From assembly GCA_014281115.1 (NCBI GenBank), contig JACONQ010000002.1, forward strand, positions 1-64,000: a DNA stretch of 64,000 bases. The letters are read 5' to 3'. The notes beneath the pieces are model-generated. The model was not told the origin of the DNA. It searched no databases and saw nothing but the letters and a program-made list of their open reading frames with translations. Origin of the DNA: Laburnicola sp. R22_1 (lineage: Eukaryota > Ascomycota > Dothideomycetes > Pleosporales > Didymosphaeriaceae). Positions 21,623-31,325 of the stretch are shown here, in pieces (positions within the stretch are counted from its first letter, which is position 1; every line of letters begins with the position of its first letter). The position numbers and the translations under genes were made by a program.

Positions 21623-23412
21623 AGCTAGCGTACATAGTCTCCGGCCACCCGGGGATTCCGGCCACCCCACCAAAACGCGACACCCGCACAAAACACGCGA
21701 TTTCTTTCCATAACACTCATCAATATGGACGCCCGTGAGCTGGCTATACAATCAGCGATCAGCGATTACAATACAGGCATTTATAAGAGCCAGCGAGCAG
21801 CAGCAGAGGCGTACGGCCTTCCTCGATCTACATTTCAAGACCGACTACGTGGCGCGACTACCAGCGTAACTAGCCATCAGCATCAGCAGCGGCTGACTCC
21901 TCTACAAGAGGACTTCCTAGTAGAATGGATCCTCGAAGAAGACGCGCGCGCCTGTCCTCCCTCACACGCTCGCGCTCGAGAAATGGCCAATCGAATCCTA
22001 CGTATGAACGGCGACGATCAGCCTGTCGGCAAGCACTGGCTATACCACTTCATCAAGCGCCAGCCACGCATAGCCTCAGTAGTCGGCAGAAAGCTAGAGG
22101 CTCAGAGAGCTGATTCAGCTACTCCAGAGCGTGTACGCGCCTTTCTAGAGCTCTTTGAGCAGACTAGAATACGCCTCAATATACGTACAGAGGATATCTG
22201 GAATATGGATGAGACTGGTGTAGCTCTAGGGGTATGTACGAACACCAGAGTACTCTCTAGTAGCCAGAAGAAGAAGGCTTACATTCGGTCTCCAGAGAAT
22301 CGCGAGTGGGTCTCTATAATCGAGTGTGTATCAGCAGCAGGGCGGAAACTGCACTGCGCCGTCATCTTCAAAGGCCAGACCCTACAGACTACATGGTTTC
22401 CCTCGTCCTACGTACCTAACTGGCTCTATACAACCTCTGAGAACGGATGGACGTCGAAAGCGATAGGTGTTGAGTGGCTACAGCGCATATTTATCCCTGA
22501 GACAGCTGTAGGTGATGGCCAGTACCGCCTCCTCATCCTCGACGGCCATGGCAGCCACATCGATATAGACTTCCTATGGCTCTGCAAACAGCATCGAATA
22601 GAGCTCCTATACCTACCTGCGCATACCTCGCACGTCCTACAGCCTCTAGATCTCGCCCCTTTCTCCGTTATCAAGTCTAGTTACCGACGCCAGATCCAGG
22701 AGCTTGCATCGCTCGACGACGCCGCGCCTGTTAAGAAGGAGCGCTTTATCGCCTGCTACTATCAAGCTAGGGAGGCAGGCTTCACAGAGCGTGTGATTCG
22801 AGCTGGCTGGCAGGCTGCTGGTATCTGCCCATTCAACATCAATCACGTGCTCAGCTCGTCGCAAGTCTCTCAGAGGCCTACTACGCCTACGTATCAGCAG
22901 CAGCCTCATCAGCAGCCTCAGAGCTTCCTCTCAACCCCTCAAGGCCCTCGCGATCTCTATATAGCGCAGCGCGACGTCCAGAGCGTCGAGAATCTAGGTC
23001 GTAGGACCCGGCTACTCCTTCAGAAAGCAGGTAAGGCGCTAGCAGCTGCAAATGCTAGAGCTGCAGGGCTAGAATCAGAGAAAAGACGCCTTGAGTATCA
23101 TCTACAGACTACTAGCTCTCAGCGTCCTCGAAAGCGCGTTCAAATAGACCCAAATCGACGCTTTGCAGAGGTAGAGACTATCGTAGAGGCTATACGCGCA
23201 GCTGAGGCTGCAGGAGCTCAGCAGCAAAGATCTACTATATCGAGCGCTTCAGAAACAGCTTTAGTAGCTGCTGCTGCTGCAACTCTAGAGTCTATGTGCA
23301 CGCAGTGGCAATCATAATAAGCGTTGTTAAGATATCGCGTGTTTTGTGCGGGTGTCGCGTTTTGGTGGGGTGGCCGGAATCCCCGGGTGGCCGGAGACTA
23401 TGTACGCTAGCT
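21623..23412 (+). mobile_element. Intact Fot1/pogo-like transposon
   Basis: The 1790-base element has inverted repeats of about 80 bases, nearly perfect, beginning AGCTAGCGTACATAGTCTCC. It is flanked by TA at 21621-21622 and 23413-23414. It encodes one uninterrupted transposase. Unlike the other elements in this window it shows no premature stops, so it is probably young. It sits inside the coding region of a Zn2Cys6 regulator. Confidence 0.96.
21725..23317 (+). CDS. Transposase, Fot1/pogo type, complete
   Basis: It encodes 530 residues without interruption. The N-terminal psq-type helix-turn-helix is 'SQRAAAEAYGLPRSTFQDRL', and the CENP-B-like second DNA-binding part is around residues 60-130 ('KHWLYHFIKRQP'). 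The DDE_1 catalytic domain has all three acidic residues in context: 'IWNMDETGV', 'LLILDGHGSH' and 'HVLQPLDLAPF'. A Gln/Pro linker follows, then a C-terminal coiled segment with 'LLQKAGKALAAANARAAGLE'. Length and motif set match active Fot1-like transposases, which cut and paste at TA sites. Expression would presumably start from a promoter inside the left 100 bases. Confidence 0.95.
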   Translation: MDARELAIQSAISDYNTGIYKSQRAAAEAYGLPRSTFQDRLRGATTSVTSHQHQQRLTPLQEDFLVEWILEEDARACPPSHARAREMANRILRMNGDDQPVGKHWLYHFIKRQPRIASVVGRKLEAQRADSATPERVRAFLELFEQTRIRLNIRTEDIWNMDETGVALGVCTNTRVLSSSQKKKAYIRSPENREWVSIIECVSAAGRKLHCAVIFKGQTLQTTWFPSSYVPNWLYTTSENGWTSKAIGVEWLQRIFIPETAVGDGQYRLLILDGHGSHIDIDFLWLCKQHRIELLYLPAHTSHVLQPLDLAPFSVIKSSYRRQIQELASLDDAAPVKKERFIACYYQAREAGFTERVIRAGWQAAGICPFNINHVLSSSQVSQRPTTPTYQQQPHQQPQSFLSTPQGPRDLYIAQRDVQSVENLGRRTRLLLQKAGKALAAANARAAGLESEKRRLEYHLQTTSSQRPRKRVQIDPNRRFAEVETIVEAIRAAEAAGAQQQRSTISSASETALVAAAAATLESMCTQWQS

Positions 23413-23954
23413 TACACAAGCAGCGCCTGCACCCGCGCTAGATGCCCAACTACCCCTAACCCGGAATCGGAATCCCGCGCCACGCCTTCCCCGTCCCCAT
23501 CCCTGTCTGCTTCACCACCACCACCACCACCCGCGTCGTACCCCCTCACCAACGCATCCATCCTCCTCTCCACAACCCCCACCAGCGTGCGCTCCACCTC
23601 CTTCGTCCGGGCTTGATACGCAGCCAGCGTCGTAAACGCGTCTTGAATGCAGTCCGGCATGTGTAGCGTGTACAGCGCATGGTGGATTACCGGACACGTA
23701 TTTTGCGCTGTCCATTGTGCGAGCCAGGATTGGAGGGTGGAGATGTAGGCGTGCAGGGAGGTGGGGATTATCCATGAGGGGGGTTGGGTGGGGGAAGGGT
23801 GGGCGATGGTTAGGGTTGGGAGGTGGGTGAACCAGGGGGGTGAGGTGGGTGTGGGGTTTGTGGGGATGGGGAGGGAGGATAGAGCGTGTGGATGCGTGTG
23901 CGTGTGTAGGGGTTGTGGTTGTGTCTGTGGTGGTGGTGGTGGGGCCGGGGAGAT

Positions 23955-23986
<32 letters not shown>

Positions 23987-24750
23987 CTATGGTTGGCATG
24001 ATTGGGAAATCGATGTCGAACAGGAGGTCTTCCTCGACGTTTGGGGGCGTCATGTCCATGTCTAGATTGAGGAATGCAGCATCTTGCGTGAAGTCGAATT
24101 CTTTGGTGCTTGAATGGGCGGTGTTGTTGCTGCTGGTGGGCCCGGGGGACGGATTTATGTCCTCGTCTTGGGCTTGGCGGGTGGGTGGGTAGATGCATGG
24201 GAGGCTTCTTTTTAGGCAGCGGGAACAGGTGGGGAGGTCTTTTGTGCAGCGGCGCTTGGAGGTTGTGCAGGGTGTGTAGGCTCTTCGATAGGGTGTTGGT
24301 GTTGGGAGGAGGGTTTGGGAAGGCGGCATTGTGGGGGGAGGGGACGGGACGGGAGGTTGTGAGCATCTGGTGGTGGAAAGTTGCTGAAATTGGTTGGAAT
24401 TCTTGAGCTGGGTTTTCGGGTTGAACCTTGGGAGGAGATTGTGGGATTGCTGGGTTGTGTGTGTTGCGTTGGTGAAAGTGTACGGTACAGTCTCGTCTAC
24501 GGGTGTTCGACAGTTTCATGACCGTATGCGCCGTCACGCTGACTGTTGTGCCAACCACCAATACGAGGCGCTGCTGACGCCAGACGCTTATCCCATCAAA
24601 GCTTGGGCTTAGCTTACAACACATGTCCAATTGGTCAACCGCGGGCCCGTATCCATGTTTTTCATTCATTCATATCCGTTGATAGTCGACTTAACCTTTT
24701 AAAGATTATGAGACATGCACACGTCTGCGCCAAATAGAAAACAAGAGCGC

Positions 24751-25810
24751 TCAAATCCCCCTCACTCCAACTTTCAAGTAATCCGGATCTTCATCGATAC
24801 GCTTCCTAAGCGGTCCACTCTTCAACGCATCCACGTCCCATTCCGTCCAGACGAAGCGGCCATGCAAAAACGTAGCTTCGGCAGACGCGAGCCAGACTGT
24901 GAATTGACCAGGGAGATCGGCTACGCAATATGAAAATCGAATCAGCCCATCATGCTCCGTGCCCATGTAGATGGATAGTTGTTCAAGGGTCAAACTTACG
25001 GCTGTTCCACTGGTACGAAGCTTCATCGAATCCAGCGTCTTGGGCGCTCTTTGTAAAGATGCCTCCTGGGTTCATGCTAATGATTTGCATTTTTTCGGGG
25101 GGTACGTCCTGGGTGATTAGCTGGAGGGCGAGGGCGGCCGCGTTTTTGGTCAGGCCGTAGCTTGGCATGTAGGATGCGGTTGTGTGGATGTGCATGGCGA
25201 ATGTGGACACGTTGATGAGATACTATGGTCATACTCAGAATCAACATCTTGGCGGAGAGACAACACATGGCGTGAAGAGGATAAGATGAACCTTTGGTCC
25301 TGGAGCACCCTCTCCTCGCTGCTTGTAGAAGCGTTCCGTCATCTGCAATTGTGCTCGCACGTTGACGTCGAAGTCTTGCCAGATGGCTTCTGTTCCGTTG
25401 TCGAGGATCGGCTTTGCATTTGGGATCTTGACTGCGTTGAGGACGAGGACGTCGACCGTTGTGCCCTCGTGCTCCAACGCGTTCCACAGCTCATCGATAG
25501 CTTTGGCGTTGGATATGTCGCAAGTAAGTCCGATGGCTTCACCTTGGGCATTGCGAGAGGAAAGCTGCGCGGCGGCGTCTTTTGTTGCTTCTGGGCGTCG
25601 TCCAGTCACTATGACTTTGCGTGCAGATGCTTGCATGAAGGCGTTCGCAATCGCGTATCCGATGCCTGCGTTGCCGCCAGTCACGAGGACTGTTCGTCCC
25701 GTCTGAGCCAGCTCAGGACGCAGCGGAGAGATAGCAGGGTAAGGAGAGCGATGGAATGGGTCCGTCAATGTCCAGGCGGATTCGTTGGTGGTTGCGTGCG
25801 TAGCTGCCAT
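24751..25810 (-). CDS. Short-chain dehydrogenase/reductase
   Basis: Three exons are predicted (25810-25292, 25222-25000, 24920-24751; introns 69 and 79 bases), giving 303 residues. The Rossmann fold starts with 'VLVTGGNAGIG' (TGxxxGxG, cofactor binding) and continues with 'VIVTGRRPEA' and 'LTCDIS'. 'DVLVLNA' stands at the usual NNAG place. The catalytic Ser is in 'INVSTFAM' and the YxxxK pair is in 'YGLTKNAAAL'. The Arg after the second strand (TGRRP) would favour NADP(H). The first intron falls just before the catalytic strand. The substrate is unknown. The C-terminal 'FVWTEWDVDALK' is typical of fungal SDRs of unknown pathway, and no biosynthetic cluster is seen next to it. Confidence 0.88.
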
Positions 25811-26985
25811 GGCGATTGTGCTGGAATGAAATCGAATGTGTATCTGCGACCATAGTGACTGCCCATGGAAGGGTTTATATAGATGTTTGGGATTAGGTTC
25901 ATGCTTGCTCTTTTACAGCCGTGTAAGGGAAGTCCCAGAATACTTTGGAAGCATCCGCACGCTGTCGTCAGCAGGTTGCGGAGGACCCACTATTTTCCGC
26001 CCGCAGTTCCGCTGCGTCCTCGAGCAGACGAACGATTTGTTCTTGCGCTTTTGACTCTTGGTCCGCACGCGGTTATCGAATTGCGCGAGGCCTATAAGTT
26101 TCCGCATTGTTGAAACTTGATAGTGTCAAGGCGGAGCGGAGGAACGGATGCTTTGTATCACCAGCTGGACATAAGGCTTACGCCCGCGCGCGGCGCGCTA
26201 TTGGCACGTGACACTGAGTTATCCGCGGACCGTGGACCCGAACTTGTCCTTTTCGATTACATGGCCTCCGACTTTGTTCATGTCTTATGACATCCCTCAT
26301 TCTCAGTTCGCGCATATAGGTGCAGCGCTTAGAGTAAAAAACACTGAGCTCCAAAGGGTGGAGCGGCGGGTTACACGTGTAACTGTATACGTAAGGTACC
26401 ATATCATCTTTACCCATTAAATCTTGTTGCTTTTGTAAATGAGGAGAACTGTATCTTCTAAAAACAGATTTCTCAAAGCTCGAGGAGCACGAGGACGAGG
26501 AGGAATGTTTCAAATTCAGTTTCAGGGATTTAACGTCACTTGTGTAATGTGGCGTCACTTGTGTAATATGGCGTCACTTGGTACATCCTGGACATTTGCT
26601 TACATGCCTTACATTCGCGGCTTTCGCTTAAATAGGTGTAGTGTCCGCCTTGTGTTCCCTACAGCTAAACGAAATAGGGCCACTTTGTATTTTCGCCCCA
26701 TCTCTAAACCCTGTTACATTTATCTACGCGATCGCGGGGTTCAGCTGCCGTGCACTTCCTTGCAACAGCCGGACTTACAAATATCTAAGCAATGTTCATA
26801 ATATGCTGCACAGCTCTTCAAACTCTCCAAGTACTTTTAGCACGCTTATCCATCCAAACGTATGTCGATCAACGTAATACCGTGACCACGTGACGGGCAC
26901 GAAAGCAACTTAGGTCGCTTGGTTAGTATTACATGTATTCAATAAGTTCTTTTGGATCTGATGGTTGACAAGTGCTAGGCTGCAA
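25811..26985. other. Intergenic region with short tandem repeats
   Basis: This is about 1.2 kb with no convincing gene on either strand. It contains the promoter region of the dehydrogenase and a 19-base tandem repeat at 26534-26580. Confidence 0.45.
26534..26580 (+). repeat. 19-base tandem repeat
   Basis: CGTCACTTGTGTAATRTGG is present twice, followed by a partial third copy (starts 26534, 26553, 26572). The core CGTCA resembles an ATF/CREB half-site. Confidence 0.8.
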
Positions 26986-27885
26986 TATGGCTCATTACCG
27001 CAATCACTTCATTGGCACTCTGCGGTAAACTCTACGCGCGATATCGAAGATTCAAACGCTTCTACTGGGACGACCTCTTCGTCGTGCTCTCCTGGAGCAT
27101 TGCCATACCCATGGCTGTCCAAGCCACCATCTCGTACGGACATGGTAACGCTATAGTCGACAGCGTTCAGCGTGACTTGTTCCTCAGTAAACCCATTACA
27201 CAAGTGTTTTTCTATACCTCACTATGGTGTATCAAGTTATCTTTCTTGATCTTCTTCCGCAGCATTGGTGCATGCAGATTGCCTGTTTTGCGAAAGTATT
27301 GGACTTCTGTCTTGGGGATTACGATCGTAACGTACCTCGCAATATGGGCAATCAACCCGTATGGATGTTGGGCTAGATTGGGCGTGGCGCAGTGCGAGAT
27401 TGATCCTAGCGTCAAGCCATGAGACCAGTTTCGGTCAGCGTTGCCACGGTACTAATTGTGGTGACGGACTGCCTCAGTAAGTATGAAAATCATATCGTTG
27501 AATGCGACTAACCGTTGGCGCAGTCATGGCCATACCCTTCGCCCTTCTCTCCAATGTCAAAAAGCTTGCGACACGGAAGAAAATGATTCTATACACGCTC
27601 TTCTCGGTCGAGGTCATCACCATTGTCGTATCTATTGTGCGCTGTGTGGTTGTCACCAGGGGGCTCACTTCAGACAAAAGCCTGCAAGTGAGCCTGATCT
27701 TGTTTCTGACTCATATAGAGGCCAGTATTGGTAAGTTTTCATACCTGTTCAAGGACCAACCTCAGATGAAAGATCCCCTGACATCTTTGATAGCGATCAT
27801 CATCGCGTGTCTTGGCTCTTTGCGCAGCCTTTTCACCCAAGATGACCAGTCAAAGTCTGGATCATATCCTCCACCTAAGTCGTAA
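26986..27885 (+). pseudogene. Pth11-like rhodopsin-fold membrane protein, broken
   Basis: The remaining part covers helices 2-7 of a fungal rhodopsin-type (Pth11-related) integral membrane protein. Visible motifs are 'LYARYRRFKRFYWDDLFV', 'LWCIKLSFLIFFRSIG', 'TDCLIMAIPFALLSNVKKL' and 'IIIACLGSLRSLF'. Two introns are plausible (27477-27523 and 27731-27793). The N-terminal helix and start codon are missing, with stops upstream. The frame is also broken at about 27415-27425 ('VKP' then TGA), where the family continues without interruption. Both defects point to a pseudogene, though an unseen extra intron cannot be excluded. Intact relatives act as surface sensors. Confidence 0.75.
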
Positions 27886-28217
27886 CACCCACGCTTGAAC
27901 GGCAACACGATTGGGAAACCGAGAACGCATGTGCTGACCACCTGTTCTTCAACCCCATATGAGCGCAATAATTCAATGACCATACCATTGTCACAACTTC
28001 CTGCGCCGCCATCAAGAACGTATAGCTTCAATTCTCCTAGACTGAGAGGGAATTAGTATGGCTCGCAAGACTTCGGGTATCTGCAATAAGTCCTGATTAT
28101 CTTGCTTCTATATTGTGGCGGCATTATCAATAAACCTTTTTTTGGCATCAGTAGAAATTATTTGTGCTGCAACAAACAAAATGTGATGATCAAGTCTAAA
28201 TAGGAAATCTATAATTT

Positions 28218-31200
28218 CTAAAACCAGCAGCAGCACCCACTCTCATCATCCGACTCTTCCTCACCTGAGCTGCAGCAGCCTCCAAAGCATCCGCAACAAT
28301 CTTCATCATCATCACCACGGTCAATCTCATTATACTCTCCGCCAGCTTCGTAACCATCTTCAGCACCACAGCAGCCTCCAAAGCACCCGCAGTCACTTTC
28401 ATCTTCATCCTCATTGCCTCCCCCGGCGTCAGCTTTCCCCGCGGTATCTTCTCCAGCTTGGTAGCCAGTATGATCTCCTACTCCATTGAAGTCTACTTCC
28501 TCATACCCATAACTATCACGATCCTGATTCGCAGTGTAATTGTCGTTCTGGCCAAGCGCGTACGCGCCTTCGCTGTCGTTAGGATAGTATGGGAACTCTG
28601 TCGAGGCTTCATATTGGTCGTTTTCGGCAACGAATGGAACTTCGTCGTAGTCGTCACTTGTGTAGTATGCAGTAACTGCCGCGCTGCCACCAGCTGCTGC
28701 CCCAAGTGCTACTCCTCCAGCTAGGTAGGCCGTAGTGTTGTGCTTGGGTTTTGGACTCGGCTCTTGTTCTTGCTGTGTGGAGTACTGCGTGTCACAGGCG
28801 TTTGACGGTTGAGGTTCATGTTGATGAATCCCGTGTTGACTGTTGTCATTATGCTCCAATGCGCCTTTCGGAACACCATGAAAATCGAGCCCGTCTGTCT
28901 CGTGGTGCCCCGGGTCTACTGGTATTTGAGCGTTCCACGGCTGCATCTCGTAATGATCAGACTGCTCAGCGTTGTCTTGCTGCCATTGCGTGCCGTTCTC
29001 CATGCGTCGGGTCTCTACGCTGTCTTCCTGGAATCCCACGTACGGGTGTTCCAAATGCAGATATTGTTGCCGCAACATCGCATACTGGGCTTTTAGCTCT
29101 GAATACTCTACGTCATCGCCCAAACTCGATATATCCTCGTTCTCATCATCAGAGACAGACATCTCAGCCTCGGATGACGAGTTTGGTTTTTTCTCGATAC
29201 TCTTGGGATTCGATCCGGGATTGGTTTCTTGGCTTGGCTCAGGAGCAGTAGCTTGCTCAGGAGAATTACTCGAGGTGGTTGGGGAGGCGTTTGGTTTATG
29301 CTCTTGTTGATCTCCGTCCTCCTTCTTCTCCTCAGCTAGCTTCCTCTTCTCTCCGTCCTCCTTTTGTTCCTTGTCATTTTCCTTCTTGTCCTCTTTTTCC
29401 TCCGACGAGGAGTCAGAAGAGTGATCGTGCTTCCTACCTTCCTTGCTCGCCTCTTTCTTGGTCTGATTTTTCTTCTTCTTTCCATGCCCTTTGGGAGGGG
29501 CATCGGAGTCTGAATCTGAAGAGACAAGCTCATGCCATTGCTTTCTGGACCGCGTCATTTGCTTGTCCAACTGTCTAGGCTTCGCACCTGAGGTTTTGCC
29601 ACCTGCAACATTGATCTTCGAAGATGGACCGCCTTCCAACAACCCGGCCTTCCTCGCATCATCGAGTTGCTGCTTCATCATCCGCTTCATCTGTTCAGCC
29701 TGCGTCTTCTTCATTGTGGCTTGATCACGGGCGTTTTGCGCCTGTAGAGCTTGTATCTTGGCTTGCATAGCTTGTAAATGGTTGGTCGAGTCTCCGTTTG
29801 GAGCGGTGGATGGCTGTGTGTTTTTCAGTGCTTTATATTGCTCTTGCATGCTGTTCAGGGCTCTCGACTGTTTCTCTTTTATTGCAGCTCGTTCGCGAAC
29901 TGAATTTTGTCGATGCATCTGCATTTGCTGCTTCATGCTGTTTAACTGCTTGGTGATTGCTGGGTCATGCATCACTTGCGCACCAGGAGTTTGCCGAGGA
30001 ACGCTCGCTGTTTGGACGCTGGGTACGGGTCCAAACCCTTTGATCGTTGCAGTCGCATTCCTTGGGTTTTGGATGGGAAGCTGGCTCTGCAGACTTTTGC
30101 GAGGTATATGTGATGGCAAAGATTGTTGAGAATTGGGTGAATGCCCGTGCTGGAATGTGGGGTTGGCATTACCCGGCCTCGTATTCGCTACCATAGAGAC
30201 TGCTTGTGCCATGCCTGGAGCTTGATGCGCAGGTAATCTCAGCAAAGAGGATGATGCTGGACCAGTTCGAAGTTGTGGGCGTGGCGACGCATGCGCAACT
30301 ATGGGTTGACCAGAAAGACCAAGAGGTGGCTGGAGTGGAGTGGGGGAGACAGGACCAGACCGAGGTTTGGGCGCATTGTTGCGATTCCAGTCTGAAAGTG
30401 AAGCCATTGAGGCTCCTGGGTGCTGTGGACGAATATATCGCGAACCGGTATTCTGCCCCAGCGTCGTTGGCGTTGCATTGCCTGGTAGGTGAGACTGCAC
30501 TGGGACATCCATTATCTTTCCCTCTGCAGATGCCATAGGAGGCGTCAATGGAATTGGGGGAGCAAGAGGAGTGCTCTGTCTGCTGACATTATCAACTGAC
30601 CGAGTTTCCGATGGCTGGAGAGCATATGGTGCGCGGGACCATTGAATCGGATTTCCCGGTGCCTGAAGTGTAGCAGCTCGCGCTCCAGGTTGAATTTGAC
30701 TATTCATTATTCTCTCCCTCGGAGGCCATATAGGAGTGTTAGATACTTGGTGGTTCATAGGTCCCTTCGGGGCATTGGAGGATGAATTTGCTGGTGTCTG
30801 ACGGGGTGCAGATGGAAAGGCTCCCGTGGCCGGTGACTGTTTAGGAAAAACGTCACCTTTGAGTGCGCTTCCTTGAACTCCAGTCTCTGAAATGCGAGGA
30901 GTAACAGATTGCGTGAGACCACTAGGTAGTTGTGGGGTACTCACTGCATTACGAAGACCCGATCCAGCTACCCCGGCTACAGGTCTTGCTGATGCTAGCA
31001 GTTGACCTCCCGGGAAACGCCCGGAAGGAGGATGGTGTCCGTTTGGAAGACGGGAAAGCGCTGGAGGTTGGATCATCTGTCGCGGCACGTGGACTCCACC
31101 GCCGCCGCCAGGTGACTGTACGGAATGCACTGCTCGTATTGCTGGTGGGTGTTGAAGCGAAGAGACTTCCAACATAGGCGGCCGGTCTGTCATAGCAGGG

Positions 31201-31325
31201 GCAGGAAAGCGTATATTCTCTCTCTGTTGATTTGAATCTTTTCCAGGAAGCGTCCGGTGCCTTGGCTTCTGTGGTAGATATGTCATCTGAATACCTTTGT
31301 CTGGCTGCTGGTATACAGGCTCCAT
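28218..31325 (-). CDS. Large disordered protein with coiled coil and C-terminal Cys clusters
   Basis: The single exon encodes 1035 residues from the ATG at 31325. An in-frame ATG at 31397 is less likely. The first 420 residues are Pro/Ser/Gln-rich and disordered. Residues about 450-590 are coiled-coil-like (runs of Met/Gln/Lys, 'LQAMQAKIQALQAQNARDQA'). Then come a Lys/Glu/Asp/Ser-rich highly charged stretch and an acidic region. A short hydrophobic Gly/Ala segment follows ('LAGGVALGAAAGGSAAV'). The C-terminus has CGCFGGCC twice plus a terminal CCCWF within an acidic tail. Clustered Cys next to Gly/Phe could be palmitoylated or bind metal; this is inference. No family is recognised. Confidence 0.8.
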   Translation of the reverse strand: MEPVYQQPDKGIQMTYLPQKPRHRTLPGKDSNQQRENIRFPAPAMTDRPPMLEVSSLQHPPAIRAVHSVQSPGGGGGVHVPRQMIQPPALSRLPNGHHPPSGRFPGGQLLASARPVAGVAGSGLRNAVSTPQLPSGLTQSVTPRISETGVQGSALKGDVFPKQSPATGAFPSAPRQTPANSSSNAPKGPMNHQVSNTPIWPPRERIMNSQIQPGARAATLQAPGNPIQWSRAPYALQPSETRSVDNVSRQSTPLAPPIPLTPPMASAEGKIMDVPVQSHLPGNATPTTLGQNTGSRYIRPQHPGASMASLSDWNRNNAPKPRSGPVSPTPLQPPLGLSGQPIVAHASPRPQLRTGPASSSLLRLPAHQAPGMAQAVSMVANTRPGNANPTFQHGHSPNSQQSLPSHIPRKSLQSQLPIQNPRNATATIKGFGPVPSVQTASVPRQTPGAQVMHDPAITKQLNSMKQQMQMHRQNSVRERAAIKEKQSRALNSMQEQYKALKNTQPSTAPNGDSTNHLQAMQAKIQALQAQNARDQATMKKTQAEQMKRMMKQQLDDARKAGLLEGGPSSKINVAGGKTSGAKPRQLDKQMTRSRKQWHELVSSDSDSDAPPKGHGKKKKNQTKKEASKEGRKHDHSSDSSSEEKEDKKENDKEQKEDGEKRKLAEEKKEDGDQQEHKPNASPTTSSNSPEQATAPEPSQETNPGSNPKSIEKKPNSSSEAEMSVSDDENEDISSLGDDVEYSELKAQYAMLRQQYLHLEHPYVGFQEDSVETRRMENGTQWQQDNAEQSDHYEMQPWNAQIPVDPGHHETDGLDFHGVPKGALEHNDNSQHGIHQHEPQPSNACDTQYSTQQEQEPSPKPKHNTTAYLAGGVALGAAAGGSAAVTAYYTSDDYDEVPFVAENDQYEASTEFPYYPNDSEGAYALGQNDNYTANQDRDSYGYEEVDFNGVGDHTGYQAGEDTAGKADAGGGNEDEDESDCGCFGGCCGAEDGYEAGGEYNEIDRGDDDEDCCGCFGGCCSSGEEESDDESGCCCWF

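Larger units (their letters stand above)
21098..24329 (-). pseudogene. Zn2Cys6 transcription factor gene split by a transposon
   Basis: The leftward gene starts at the ATG at 24329. The first 305 codons (24329-23415) end exactly at a TA, where the transposon's first A creates a TAA stop. Beyond the element the same frame resumes at 21622 and runs to 21098, so the ancestral protein had about 479 residues. The binuclear cluster lies at residues 18-45. Five of the six Cys are present (21, 28, 35, 38, 45) with perfect spacing, but position 18 is Tyr. The middle part is Asp/Asn- and Pro/His-rich. The C-terminal half ('YSVICLFDGDVRLR', 'FGTLAAWNKVMWERV') has the look of an AflR-type regulator end. 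Expression would give a truncated protein. Confidence 0.88.

Noticed and set aside
21098..21751. A 217-codon frame running from the transposon end into the regulator gene
   Set aside because: Its first 43 codons are the transposon inverted repeat. The true gene begins on the far side of the element.
23512..24669. A 385-codon leftward frame overlapping the Zn2Cys6 gene
   Set aside because: It is the shifted frame of the same low-complexity Pro/His/Thr region. The Zn2Cys6 cluster and the continuity across the transposon favour the other frame.
26178..26558. Leftward 126-codon frame
   Set aside because: No motif, Ser-run near the start, and it overlaps tandem repeats; no supporting splice structure.
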